Under the pieces are notes generated by a model. That model was given only the letters and a program-made list of their open reading frames with translations. It searched no databases and was not told the origin of the DNA. A stretch of DNA of 64,000 bases from Phytophthora quininea. Taxonomy: Eukaryota; Oomycota; Peronosporomycetes; Peronosporales; Peronosporaceae. Every line of letters starts with the position of its first letter. The stretch's first letter is position 1. The stretch covers positions 62,001 to 126,000 of the forward strand of contig JAAVTG010000551.1 of NCBI GenBank assembly GCA_011947345.1, in the 5' to 3' direction. Below, one piece after another: positions 11,455 to 23,132 of this stretch. Both the position numbers and the translations under genes were made by a program.

Positions 11455-11802
11455 GATGCAAGGGCAAGTGTCGTTGACTCCATTGATGACGGAGCTGTCT
11501 CCTCTGCAGACGTCCAGAAGCGGGTGCAGTCGTCTGGTGGTCGCTGAAGACTCGCATTCGTCAGGGCTTTGGGGTGTCCGGGGGACGGGCGAGGATCAAG
11601 GGGGGATTGAGTGCCCAGTTATCGATTTGCAGCGAAGACGATGGAGGTGGAGAAGGACACGCTCTTAGAGGGGAGGAGAGGGCGTCAAATGCCTCGGAAA
11701 GCTCAGACGACTCGGCTGTCATCGAGAAGGTGGAAGAGTGATCACTTAAACTGATCTGACAATCACAGTGGACTAACAGTGTCAGGTTTTTAGTCCCCTT
11801 CG

Positions 11803-14800
11803 ATGCAGGCCATAAAGAAATCATTCGAGCGGCGAGTTGAGTGGCTTCGTGAGCAAGGGCTTCTATCGGACGACGACGAAGATGTAAGCTGTCTTTCTTT
11901 CTTAAGATGAAGGTCTGATACACTAATGACGTGAGAAAACGGACCATGGAACTGTGAACGCTAGAGTCCTTACATGCTGCAGAATGCACTGGACAGAATG
12001 AAGGTTGACGCTGGTGGTCTTTCGGTCGGTGTGGATAAAGTACGTGGCGTGTTGGTAATTTGCTAACACAAGAATGTCCAGGAGGAACAAGTGATGGAAA
12101 AATGGCATGGGTTCGACCGAGAGCTAGTGGAGGAAATGGAGCCTTTGCTTACCAGTGCTGACGAGGAACAGGTACATACACACTCGACGTGCAAATAATG
12201 AAACCTCGTGTCTGACGACATGCTTACTGCTGTACAGGGTTACAAGTATCATCTTGGTGGTGCAGTAATACTCAGCATGGTCGATGTAGTCCGATTGCTG
12301 TTGGATCGAGGCGCTGATGCTGGTGTGGTGATGGAGGTATGTCATGCTAACACCTCCAGGTGTTTGAATCATGTTCAGACTATTAACCGTTGATTGTTGC
12401 TGGAAGGGAGTGCCGCTACTACATGCTGCAGCGAAGGTTGGCAGTGTGGAAATAATCGAGTTGCTAGTGAAGAAGGGTGGCAATATTGCTGCTATTAGAG
12501 AGGTTTGCTACGTACATCAACTCGGAGAATCATGCGTAATTGATCATGCTTGCTGTTGCTACCTTAACAGAACGGCATGACTGCGCTTCATGAAGCGTCA
12601 AAGAAGGGAAGATACCTAGCAGTTGAGTGGCTACTAACCCACGGTGCCGATATTGCTGCTGTGAATGAGGTTCGTGGCGATGTTAACGATATCTGCTCGA
12701 GCAATCATGACGCCTCTATTTGTGTCTGCTGCTCTGAGTAGGAGGGTTCGACACCGCTCCATCTAGCGTCGGAAAAGGGCAGATCCGAGGCAGTGGACGT
12801 TCTGCTGAAGCATGGAGCCGATGACGCTACTGTGAATGAGGTTTGTGGCGATGACAAATATTACTCTCTTGACTTTGTCCCCTAACTATTTGCTGAAAAG
12901 AACGGTTCGACAGCGCTTCATATCGCAGTTGAGGAGGGCGAGCGCGAGGTAGTCGAGTTGCTACTGAACGGTGGCGCCGATATTTCTGCTCGCAATGAGG
13001 TTTGTGCTGATGACGAGAGCTTTTGCCGGAATCGTGACGTTGATCCGTTATTGCTGCGTTCTGATAAACAGGATGGTTCGACCCCACTTCATTTAGCATC
13101 AGCGGAAGGGAACTACCAGGTTGTGGAATTGCTCCTGAAGCATGGTGCTGATATTGCTGTTACTGAAAAGGTTTGAAATGCTATAGCGAGGATTTTTTCA
13201 TTGGCGTCATTGAGCTTTTATCTGTTTGTACTGCTCTCTCAATAGAATGGATCCACACCTCTCCATGCCGCAGCACGGTACGGTAAACACCAGGTGGTGG
13301 AGTTGTTGCTGAATCGTGGCGCTAACATTGATGCTGTCGATAAGGTAGTAAAGCAATTGAAAGGGCTATGTGGGTATAGCAATACACTAACATTGGTGCT
13401 GTCTGTGTTAGGATGGCAACACTGCGCTACATTACGCTGCACGTGGATACGGTGGTCTAATGGTCGCTCTACTTTTGCTGAAATACGGTGCTGACGTGGC
13501 TGCAACGAACAAGGTTTGCTTTGCTCACAATATTGCTGTGTAAGGATTTCATACGGATTCGTATTCCAGAAAATGCTCAACCCGCTTGGTTCTGCCGTCA
13601 TGGAGGGCCATTACAATGGTGATCGTATTGAAGTTGCACGCTTACTGTGCGATAAGGGATCGGAATCGACCTTGACCAGTGAGATGCCTCTGGAGAAACG
13701 TCAACAGGGGCTACTGGCTTGTGTGAAACATTGGCGCGAGTGCTATGACCTAGGGAAAGATTTGGTTGCTGTCCCGTTGGAAGTTGTCGGAGGCGGAGAA
13801 GATGCAGTCAAAACGTATCTCGACGACTTGGAGAAAACGTCTTCGGATAAACTGGTGTATCGAAGTAAGGTCTGTGTCGTCGGACCTAGCACCTGGGGAA
13901 AACGCGCCTCGTGAAATCACTTGTGACAGGAAAGCCGGTGGACGTGGAGGAAGATAATCGGACGATTGGCATCGATCTTCTTTCGTGGAGTTTTGAGGGG
14001 ACACGCACAGATGATGAAACTGTTGGAGAAGAAAGCGCCCAAGTACAACGGCACGACGTCACCTTCTGGGATTTCGCTGGCCAAGATGTTTACCAAGTCT
14101 CCCATGCGCTGTTCTTTTCGAAGCGCATGCTGTACTTCCTTTGCATTGACTTGACGAAATGCGCTGCAATGCTTGCCGAAGCGGCAAAAGTTCAATCAGG
14201 AGCCAGGGCCGAGGTCAAGACACGATTTTGTGAAAAGTTCGTACTGCGTTGGGTTCGTTTGGTCCTGTTTAGCCATCCAGCTGCCCAATTCAAACTTATT
14301 GGGACGAAACGCGATCTGGTATCGGAACAGGAACTAGAGAGTGTGGTGAATGAGATTCCAACGTGTTTGATCACGTTTGTGGACCATCTAACCTCGATTC
14401 CAGAAGATACGAGGAAATCCTTAAAGGAGGAGTTGTCCGAGCCGATGCTGGTTACAAGCATGGAAAGTGCCGAGGATATTAAGCAAGCGCAGGACTCAAT
14501 TAAGTCTGTGATCCTTAGCAAACGAACGCTCAGTATTCGAATGCCGGAAACATACACTAAAGTCCTCGAGGGTATTACCCAGACGAGACGGTTGGCTTTT
14601 TCCAGTTCGATGTCAGAGCGACTGGACCAGGTGATCACACCAGTGAGCGACCTGGAAGCAATTCGGAAAAGGCGGAAGTGCCGATCCGCAACTTCCAGGA
14701 GATTCTACGGATATTGCATGACTTGGGGGACATCTTGTGGTACAAGGACGACACGAATTTCAAAGACGATTCCGATTTCAAAGAGTTGGTCATTTTAGAC

Positions 14801-16919
14801 CCGACAATTGTACTCGATCTTGTTCGCGAAGTTGTCAACCACACTTACGAAGGCGATGAATTCAAAGAACTTCATCGCAATGGAACGCTACCACATACGT
14901 TACTCCTCAAGTTCCCGATGTGGGGAGCATTGGAAAAGACTGGCGTGGAGAGGGTGTATCAATTCAAGTGGTTGCTGCAAAAATTTAATCTGGCGTACCC
15001 AGCAAACAACGTCTCGTGGTATGACGAAGCTGACATGATCGTGCCTGCGTACTGGAATGCTAAAAAGCTCCAGGGAAAATTATTGACAAGACAGAAAACG
15101 AAACTGACTGAAAGCAGCATCGATGGCTCCTACTTCGCCAAATGGCAGTACTCGATACCCATTGACATATCCAAGGCCGTGTTTGTGAATTTTGTGGTGC
15201 AATGCTATCGGTCGAATGTCACTTCCGACTGCAGTGCAACAGTCTTCGAGGTTAAGCTTCCTGGACGCTTTGGAGCTGCTATTAGCTTTCGTCCAAGCAG
15301 CAAAGGAGGAAGCGCGACGACATCACGATTGAAGTGGCAGCAGCAACATCAGAATTAGCGTGGAAGGAAATGCAGTTTTTCATTTTGGCGATGGAGACAA
15401 TTCTCCTTAAGAACTACCCGGTGTTTGGGTTGTCCGTTTCGGAGCCAAGGGACAAAGCCCAGCAAGCAGAGGGCAACTCAAGCGACTTGTCGTTGATATC
15501 AACGAGAAACCGCACGATTTGAGGCCAGTGATTGATTCTTCCTTCAGTTTGGAGCAATTACGAGAGACGAGGCCGTGGTTACCTCCTAATTTCGGCTGGT
15601 TCATCCAGCGTGTGTGGACGAAACCTGGGAAACTAGATGAATTTGAACGAGACCTAAAACGCACGCGCCAACTTGATGTGCTCCAGAAGCTCATTATTAC
15701 CAGTGATGATCGCCAATGCCCCGCGATCTGGTCCCTATTGCGCACGAGTTCATCGTCTCCCTCGAGTTACGAGTTCACAGCGATCTTTCGGGCAAGGTTG
15801 CTCATGCTCCATTGAAGTTCAATGTCTCTAACGAATACCTCACAAGCTACCCCAAATTTATTAAGGTGAGAAATTCTTTATTATCGCCTTGGTATTGGAA
15901 AGCGTTTAACTGCGGTTGTTTGAACAGATTGGGGCATCTATTCTATCGATCATGTCGACAACGATTCCGATTCCGTTGGTCTCCGCGGCAGTGGCCGAGG
16001 CGATAGCAGGTAAGCTTCTCTTGGTGGCACCCATCCTTATTTGTCTGGCTAATCACTTTCTGTTATAGCGTCGGACATTAAGGCCAAGGTCGACAGTGCC
16101 GTCGCTGCCAAGGAAGTCATCGATCAAGCAATGGTGATGGATGGAAAGAGTGTGTCGTCGAGTGAGTTTGGCACGAAAGGAGTGTCATTTCTGCGGAGGT
16201 TATTGGAACTGAACGGCTTGAACTTACTCGACCTACCTGGAGAATGCAATTTGCACTGCGCTGCCACTGAAAAAGGCACGTATGTGTGGGTTACAAAAGA
16301 GGAACTCGACGACCACAAGGACCAACTCACGCCCTGTCGTCCTCCTCATATCGAGCCGCCGATTGAGTCGAAAACGGCAGTGTCAATGTCGCTCTCAATT
16401 ACTGACGCAAAGGGGATTCAGCTTACTCGCTACAAGAGGGTGTATTGCAGATGGGAGATTTGGAGCGAGGCGAGGGAACACAGGCGAACAGGTGAAGCAC
16501 GCTACTTGAGCACCGGGTGGGAGTCATCACCAACAGCTCTCGACTTCATCGACACAATGGAACATCTGCGTCAGCACACGGTTAAGATTTGGGTGTACCA
16601 GGCGCGCCGATTCACTTGCTGCAGGTGCGTATCGATTGCTTAATTGTGTACGTCAGCTTATGAACCCGTTAACTATGGTGGCGAGTGCAGAGGCGACAAG
16701 GAAATTGGATATGGTGAAGCACGGATTGGCGACCACATTGATGAAGGTTGCACCTCGTCAAAAACGATTTGGATCCCAGTGACACTGGCTAAGGCAATGT
16801 CGTGGATGTCAACACCTCGAAGTCAGGCTTGGAGTTCAAGTGGCGCGTCTGCGATGGCTTGCTGCTTCTCGACTTCTGCAACTACTTCTCCCAAGAAGCA
16901 GAATCCATGCCAAACCTAA
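11803..16919 (+). pseudogene. Ankyrin-ROC-COR (ROCO-type) multi-exon gene, frame-broken
   Basis: Exons, all phase 0: 11803-11883, 11983-12039, 12082-12171, 12238-12336, 12407-12502, 12571-12669, 12742-12840, 12901-12999, 13072-13170, 13246-13344, 13412-13513, then 13570 onward; later introns at 15866-15927 and 16010-16068. Exons 4-11 each encode one ankyrin repeat. Next comes a ROC GTPase: VVGPSTWGK P-loop, WDFAGQD G3 motif, LIGTKRD G4 motif. A COR-like region follows (LHDLGDILWY, VILDPTIVLDLVREVV). No kinase domain is visible after it. Frame breaks occur at 13899-13902 (A run inside the P-loop codons), 14667-14670 (A run), about 15325, 15418 and 15712. ROCO proteins are dimeric GTP-switch regulators. 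Upstream acidic coding-like segments (11455-11735) may be 5' exons. Confidence 0.7.
12238..13513 (+). repeat. Tandem array of one-repeat ankyrin exons
   Basis: Eight consecutive exons of 99, 96, 99, 99, 99, 99, 99 and 102 bp, each starting (G/A)A(C/T/G)GG-like for the consensus N/D/E-G-S-T-P-L-H, and each ending in GAG or AAG before a GT donor. Introns between them are 56-75 bp. Exon length equals one 33-residue ankyrin repeat. Confidence 0.8.
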
Positions 16920-16984
16920 GAACGGTGCATGATCTCCATAACTAAAATAAAAATGTTTTTGTTTCTTTTTCTTGTAAGCACTTG

Positions 16985-17100
16985 GTCGTTGGCAACTGCA
17001 ACAAAATGGCTATGAAAGGAGCGATCGCACCACTGGTGAAGCTGCTTCGAACCCGCTCAAGTGTGCATCAGCGATGGACGCCATTGAACATGCGTGGCTT
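16985..17100 (+). pseudogene. Armadillo-gene remnant
   Basis: This stretch closely resembles the unit at about 9500-9610 of the left armadillo copy: GGCAACTGCAACA, then a run encoding KGAIAPLVKLLRT-like residues. Flanks do not align, so it is a short relic of a third or fourth copy of the family. Confidence 0.6.
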
Positions 17101-17176
17101 AACAGCATCCAACACTTCTGATTAGGTACGACAGCGAAATCCTCGGTCATTTCAGAATCGGCGACCTGGGTGAAAC

Positions 17177-17286
17177 ATGCTCAAGCTTTTGTGCGTTGTC
17201 GTAGGAGAGACGCGGGCCGCGTTCCCGGTGCGAGTAGCTGAGGACGATTCGGTGGCCGACTTGAAAAGGAGATCAAAAGAAGAAAC
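17177..17286 (+). pseudogene. Crinkler (CRN) effector, 5' end, cut by gypsy insertion
   Basis: ATG 17177 starts MLKLLCVVVGETRAAFPVRV and continues to VADLKRR, the expected beginning of the CRN N-terminal translocation (LFLAK-type, ubiquitin-like) domain. The LTR element begins at 17287, immediately after GAAAC (17282-17286). The same pentamer follows the element at 23877-23881, and the CRN reading resumes there with NDLKTVDAW and LRLFLAKK. Frame across the junction needs two extra A in the flanking A runs, so the ancestral gene may already have been damaged or base errors are present. CRN proteins of this family enter host cells and act there. Confidence 0.75.
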
Positions 17287-17434
17287 TGTGACGGGGTACC
17301 GTCACACGGTCGCCGTGCGCCACGGCGACCAATTAGATTAGCTCTTAGTTTTGTTGGCTCACGGCGCCCGAAGTCGGGCGCCACACAGATTGAACAGCCA
17401 GAGTTAAATTCCCCACAAGCACCGCCCCGTTACA
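17287..17434 (+). repeat. 5' LTR of element 1
   Basis: 148 bp, TG...CA ends, with an internal hairpin-like GGCGCCCGAAGTCGGGCGCC near its middle. Identical to the 3' LTR except for one T. Confidence 0.9.
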
Positions 17435-17436
17435 TC

Positions 17437-17445
17437 TGGTAGCAC
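17437..17445 (+). other. Primer-binding site, element 1
   Basis: TGGTAGCAC begins two bases after the 5' LTR. The TGG complements a tRNA 3' CCA, and the same nine bases follow the 5' LTR of element 2. Confidence 0.6.
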
Positions 17446-17485
17446 TTCGTAGTCCGCCCACCCGACCAAGAACAAGAACGACATC

Positions 17486-19690
17486 GTGAAGCTCGATGTC
17501 TCCACCTACAGTGGTGACGGCGACGCTCGCCTCCAGCTGAATCGCTGGTTCTGTGAGATCGACATCGCGATCGAAGCTCGGCAGTTGTCTACCGAGTTTG
17601 CTCGTACCCGGTTCCTATTGTCCAAGTTGACGGGGAAGGCCAAGGAATGGGCGCTCGGCAAACTTGTCGCCGACTCCTCCTGCTTCTCGACGATGGAGTC
17701 GCTCAAGGCAGACCTCCGCCTGGCCTTCGAGCCCCCTCAAGACGAGCGTGTCCAACGCTCGGCTTTTCTGTCACTCAAGCAGGGACGGCTGTCCATGCTC
17801 GAATACATTCAGCGGGCACGACACCTGGTGTCGTGCATCACGACGAATCCGGTGGACATGGCGACTCAAGTCCATGTCTTCATCTCTGGTATGAACGCTG
17901 GCTACCAGCGTTTCTACCTGACCAGGAAGACGCCAGGGTCCCTTGAAGAAGCCTTCGAGACAGCACTACGTGAAGATTACAGCGTGTCCGCTTCCGAGGC
18001 GTTCTCCTCGCTACCCCTTCCGTCACGGAGCCTGAGCCCATGGAGCTTGACGCCATTCAGGATTACCACGGGCGCCGACGATCCGGTCCGGCGCCAACGT
18101 CGTCCACCCGACCGCCTCTGGCGGGCCCTAGTCGAGGCACTCGGCCCATGCGGTGCTTCCGCTGTCGCAAGCTTGGACATCGCGCGGCTGTGTGCCGCGC
18201 TCCGCTCCGGTCTTGGCGCATGTTGTCGCCGAAGACGCTGACGGTATCGTCGCCGAGTCAAAAATGGCGACAACCAGTAGGCGCGGGGCGCCCTACTGGT
18301 CGTGGAAGGAGCGACGGCTCTCTGGTGGCAGAGCCTCCTCCTAGCCCTTCCGTGCTTCGTGCACAACTATTTACCACCACCTCCGGCAGCGACACGAGAC
18401 TGATTGTCCTCAATGTTCACGTTGATGGTGCGAAGCGGCCGCTTCGCGCGCTGCTGGATTCGGGCGCGACGAACAACTTCGTTCGCGCCGAGAGTTTGTC
18501 GGTGCTACCGGCGGACCTGAGCCTTCGCGAAGGTCCGGGGAGATGATCGTGAAATACGCCGATGGCAAGCCACGGCGTACGCCGCGGCGCTCTACGACCT
18601 TCACGTACGAGTTCGACGGATTCCGAAGCTCCGAAGAGTTCCTCGTGATCGAGCTGAGTGGCTCGTTCGATTGCGTCTTCGGCATCCCATGGCTCGCCCG
18701 TCACCAGCCTGAGATTAACTGGCTGACCGGCACGGTCCGCCCACGTGACATCGACGTGAATGCAGTCCTGGCGTTCTTGCGCGGAACGCCGAACCGATGG
18801 CCGCATGTTGCAGTCATGGACTCCGACTCCATGACCCATGCCGCACCTGAAGTGGGCGATGGCCCTTCGTGTGCGGCATGCGAGCACGCATCCTGCGCCG
18901 GTCTTGAGCAGGTGCCTCAAGACGTGTCTGACGTGGTCGAGCATGGGTTCCCACGTCCCGATGAGCAGTGGCTCTCGACGGCGGACAACAACGTGGTCGA
19001 ACAGGGGTTCCCACACCCGGATGAGCAGCGGCTCTCCGTTGACGATAAACAAGAAGATGTGGTTGAGCGTGGCCTCCCACGCGCGGTCGAGCAGGGACTC
19101 CCGCATGTGGTCGAGCAGGAGCTCTCTGATGAAGTTGACGCCGATGTCGTGTCCCGGCGTCTGAATACAGCAGACTTGGTCGAGCGTGGTCTCCCACTGC
19201 CTGCTACCGATGCGTTCACCCGGCCAGTCCGTCGCCGTGGGCGCCGCCAGCCTCGGCGTCCCCGCGCTCCTCCGAGCGAGTCAGACACATCTGACTCCGA
19301 GGTTATCTCTGTTCTGGTGCGAGATGACGCGGCGACGAACCCGCGCACGCGCGACGTCGAGGTCGCACGTCCTCCGTGCGACGCACCCGAGATCACCAAG
19401 TTGCCTGGTCTGTCGTGGAAACACTTCCTCCACGACTTGAAACATGGTGAGATCGAGCAGGTTTGCATGATCGTCGCGGACAACTCCGCGACCATCACGG
19501 CTGTCGATGTTGACGCTGGCGACCAAGCCTTCGATGCCCGGAAACGCCCGCAAGGCGCTGAGCCTAAGTCTGCCCGCGAAGCCCGCTACTTGGCTCAGTC
19601 GTTACCGGCACTTGAAGCCGCTGGTAACCCAGTTGCTCCGCTGGTTCGCGAGTTCATCGACATCTTCCCCGACAAGGTTCCGGCTGAACT
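17486..19690 (+). CDS. gag-pro: Gag, zinc knuckle, aspartic protease and linker (element 1)
   Basis: The first frame (17486-about 18010) is a retrotransposon capsid-type Gag (WFCEIDIAIEARQL, KEWALGKL, RLAFEPP, YIQRARHLV). After a one-base change near 18010 the frame 18040-18546 holds a CCHC knuckle, CFRCRKLGHRAAVC, and the protease active site LLDSGATNNFV. A break at the G run 18537-18540 moves the rest of the protease (FDCVFGIPWLARHQPEINW) into the frame 18543-19690. A long charged linker with repeated VEQGLP-like units then leads to the reverse transcriptase. Gag packages the genome; the protease matures the polyprotein. No ATG is evident near 17486 and the start is not settled. Confidence 0.8.
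18930..19215 (+). repeat. Degenerate tandem repeat in protease-RT linker
   Basis: Coding repeats of the kind VVEQGFPHPDEQ, VVERGLPRAVEQ, LPHVVEQELS and LVERGLPLP, about eight units of 7-20 residues. The low complexity also produces long antisense frames here, which I treat as shadows. Confidence 0.6.
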
Positions 19691-22131
19691 CCCCCGATCG
19701 TGGTGTTCGACACGAAATTGATCTCGTTCCCGGATCGAAGTACTGTGTGACGCGACAATGGCCGCTTCCCCGCGACCAAGTCGAAGCAATTGATGCGTTC
19801 TTCGAGGGTCGCCGGCAAGCCGGCCACGTCCGTGAAAGCCTCTCTCCACACTCCAGTCCTACGTTCTGTGTGAAGAAGGCGACGGGCGGTTGGCGCATTG
19901 TCCACGCCTTCAACAAGCTCAATGACGCCACCATCCCAGCACAAACGCCGATCCCACGGAAGGACATGGTGCTCGACACTATGTCTGGCAGCACCGTGTA
20001 CAGTGCTATCGACCTGATGGATGGCTTCTACCAAATCTTGATGCGTGAAGAAGACGTGCCGTTAACCGCGGTCAGCACGCCCAGCGGAATGTTGTGGGAA
20101 TGGCTCGTGATGCCGCAGGGGCTCAAGAACGCCCCTGCCACATTCAACCGCATGGTGTCCAATCTTCTTCGCCCGTATCGAGACTTCGCGCCCAGCTACT
20201 TCGACGACATCTTCATTCACAGTCGTGCCGAGAGCGGCACAACGGACGTCGACATCCACCTTCAACACCTCCGCAAGGTGTTCGAGGTGATGCGGGAAAA
20301 CAAGCTGTACGCCAACTTGAAGAAATGCATCTTCTGCGCTCCCGAGATCCCGGTACTCGGGAGCTACGTCAGCAAAGACGGCGTTCGAGCCGACCCGGAG
20401 AAGATCGCGGCGATCTGCTCTTGGCCAACCCCGCTGGACCAGAAGCAGCTCCGGCAGTGGCTCGGACTCGCCACTTATCTCCACCACTACTCGAAGAACT
20501 TCGCTTCGACTGTTCGGCCGCTGTCGCAACTCCTGAAAGCCGACGCCACGTGGTCGTGGCGCCCCGAGCACCAAGCAGCCTTCGACGCGGTGAAGACAAG
20601 CTTATCCACCGCGCCAGTCCTAATGCTCCCGGACCACTCGAAGTCTTTTCACGTGGTGTGTGACGCGAGCGACTTCGCGATCGGTTGCGCCTTGATGCAG
20701 TTCGACGACACTGGTCGCGAACGAGTGGTGAGCTACCAGTCGCGTCAACTGAAGCCTGCGGAGCGGAATTATCCAGTCCACGACAAGGAGCTGTTGGCGA
20801 TGCGATACGCCCTCATCAAGTTCCGCGTGTATCTCTTGGGCGAGCAGACCTTCGTGGTCTACACGGATCACGCGTCGCTGCGGACAGCGACCAAGAGTCC
20901 CCACTTGTCCCAGCGCATGGCGCGTTGGCTGTCGCTCTTCTCGGAGTACAACTTCGTCGTTCACTACAAGCCGGGCAAGACCAACATCCTTGCCGACGCA
21001 CTCTCGCGTCGCCCAGATTACGTGCAATCGGGTCGCCATGCGATTGGCGACGAGGATGACGACGAATGCGCAATGTGCACCGCTGATGACATCGCTGCTG
21101 TTGAAGTCGCAGCGTCCACTCCGCTCCGCAACCTGATCGCGGCCGCGTACGAGTCGGACGCAGCGTGCTCCGAATTGATTAAGTACCTGAGAGAACCATC
21201 AGACGCGGCGCGGCGCCGCTTGTCCCTTCGCAGTCGCGCCCGTGTTGACCGCTACAGTCTCGATGGGGATCTGCTGACCTTCCGCGTCGATCGCGCGGAC
21301 CCGCCACGCATAGTCGTCCCGCTTGACGACGACCTCAGAGCCCGACTGATCCATGAGTTTCACGATACCCCTAGCGGCGGCCACCTCGGACGCGAGAAAA
21401 CATTCGCGTCACTATCGCGCGACTTCTACTGGCCACACATGTACAAGTGGGTACGCAAGTGGGTCCGCTCCTGTGAAGCGTGCCAGCGTGTCAAGCCTTC
21501 GCCGTCGAAGCGAGCCCCGCTTCGACCTCTTCCAGTCGCGACGGGTCCGTGGACATCGGTCAGCATGGATTTCGTTTTTGGTCTGCCACGAGACGCTCAA
21601 GGCCGCACAGGCATACTTGTTTTCGTCGACCGATTTAGCAAGATGGCCCACCTTGCTCCCGTTGCCTCATCGATCACCGCGTCTCAGTCGGCGGCGCTGT
21701 TTCTCGACACAGTGTATCGCCACCATGGACTTCCATCCTCAATTGTATCCGATCGAGACCCGCGTTTTACTGCAGCTTTCTGGACGGAACTCTTCAAACT
21801 TGTCGGGACGCGGTTGGCGATGTCCACCGCGTCACATCCTGAGACCGATGGCCAGACCGAACGAGTTAACCGGGTTGTCGAAGACGTGCTGCGGAGTTAC
21901 GCCACGTCATTCACGTCATGGAGCTCTTTCCTGCCGATGGTGGAGTTCGCCATCAATAACGCCGTGCACGCGTCAACTGGCCTGACGCCATTCTTCGTCA
22001 ACTTTGGCCGTCACCCGCGCGTTCCGGCGCTCCTTGGGCTGGAGCGCCCCCTCCAGTTCAGCTGTCAGGGACCCACGACGTTGCGACCTCCACTTCCACT
22101 GGTGTCGCCTCCGCAGCGCCGCACGAGTTGA
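19691..22131 (+). CDS. pol: Pol: reverse transcriptase, RNase H, integrase core (element 1)
   Basis: Enters frame after the C run 19691-19695. Reverse transcriptase motifs are GGWRIVHAFNKLN, SAIDLMDGFYQI, MPQGLKNAPATFNR and the catalytic SYFDDIFIH (FDD in place of the commoner VDD). RNase H shows VVCDASDFAIGCAL, HDKELLAM and VYTDHASL. The integrase has a HHCC-type zinc region (HLGREKTF ... CEACQRV) and the DDE core: MDFVFGLP, SDRDPRFT, HPETDGQTERVNR. This polyprotein copies the RNA genome and inserts the cDNA. The frame ends at 22131 after a one-base slip near 22070, and the C-terminus continues in the next frame. Confidence 0.9.
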
Positions 22132-23132
22132 CCGCTAACCCCAATGTGAACGCGGTGACCACGAGGTCTTCCACGCGGGACTCCAGCCAGGGTCCTCTTA
22201 CACGGGCCGCCGCGCGAGCGTCGGCTGCTTCTCCACGAGATGTTGCTGCTTGGACCAGTCGGACGCTGATCAACCCGCGTCCGCGTCGCGCAGCTGAGCT
22301 TCGCACTGTACCTGATTCGGTCTCGGCTACTGGGCCTCCGCCGTCAAACTTTGCGCCCAACGCGGCGCCGCAGCGGAGCGACACTGCGGCTGTCCATGAG
22401 TTCGTGCAACAGCGCGCGGCGATTGTCCGCTACGTCCGCGACGCGATCGCTGCTGCCGTCGATCGCCAGAAGGAGAATGCGGACCGCAGCGGACGCCGAA
22501 ACGTGGAAAGGTTCCACGTTGGGGACCAGGTCCTATTATCTACCAATGGGATTTCCCCAACCCTTGTGACGAATCTGGGCGCAAACAAGCTCGCGCCACG
22601 GTACATTGGCTCATTCAAGGTGTTAAAGGTCATCGGAGATGCTTATCGGCTACAACTACCATCTGCCCTGCGATTACACCCGACGTTTTACGTCGGTCGT
22701 CTGCGCCGCTACCGCCCGGCGTCGATCCCTAGCGATAATCCGGTGCCGCGTGACGCGGCACCCACAACATCTGCCGCAACGCTCGATTCTCCCGCTCCAG
22801 CTGCTCCACGCAGCTCTCCAGGCGCTCCAGACGACGCGCCATCGCCCACTCGCGCTCGGTTCCTTCGCGACGGCCCGGCTCCGCTTGTTGATCGCGATGG
22901 TAACTTTCGTCACATTGTGGAAGCCATCCTTGATCACGACGACTCCACCGGTAGTCGCAGCGCTCGTCGCTGCGACGGGGATATCCCGAGCTCCCGCCGG
23001 TATCTGGTCCGGTGGATTGGACCGCTGGACGACAGCTGGGAGCCGCGGGAGGTGCTGCTAGCGGACGTTCCGGACTGCGTGGAGGCGTACGAGGCAGGCC
23101 TTCCACGGGGCGCGACTCCTCGCCGCGCCTAG
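22128..23132 (+). CDS. Integrase C-terminal region with chromodomain (element 1)
   Basis: Continues pol after the slip. It contains the GPY/F-like segment (VGDQVLLST, LAPRYIGSFKVLKV, LHPTFYVGRLRRY), a Pro/Ser-rich linker, and a chromodomain near the end (HIVEAILDH, YLVRWIGPLDDSWEP, CVEAYEAG). Chromodomains of chromoviral integrases direct insertion to marked chromatin. The linker is antisense to the 3' half of the aORF at 22729-23634. Stop at 23130-23132. Confidence 0.8.
   Translation: MTANPNVNAVTTRSSTRDSSQGPLTRAAARASAASPRDVAAWTSRTLINPRPRRAAELRTVPDSVSATGPPPSNFAPNAAPQRSDTAAVHEFVQQRAAIVRYVRDAIAAAVDRQKENADRSGRRNVERFHVGDQVLLSTNGISPTLVTNLGANKLAPRYIGSFKVLKVIGDAYRLQLPSALRLHPTFYVGRLRRYRPASIPSDNPVPRDAAPTTSAATLDSPAPAAPRSSPGAPDDAPSPTRARFLRDGPAPLVDRDGNFRHIVEAILDHDDSTGSRSARRCDGDIPSSRRYLVRWIGPLDDSWEPREVLLADVPDCVEAYEAGLPRGATPRRA

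Noticed and set aside
12172..12580. Small plus frames reading across introns of the ankyrin gene
   Set aside because: They depend on unspliced introns; the exon-phase pattern explains the sequence better.
18417..19498. Long minus-strand frames opposite the element 1 linker
   Set aside because: They mirror the low-complexity repeat coding on the plus strand, carry no domain, and overlap one another in different frames.
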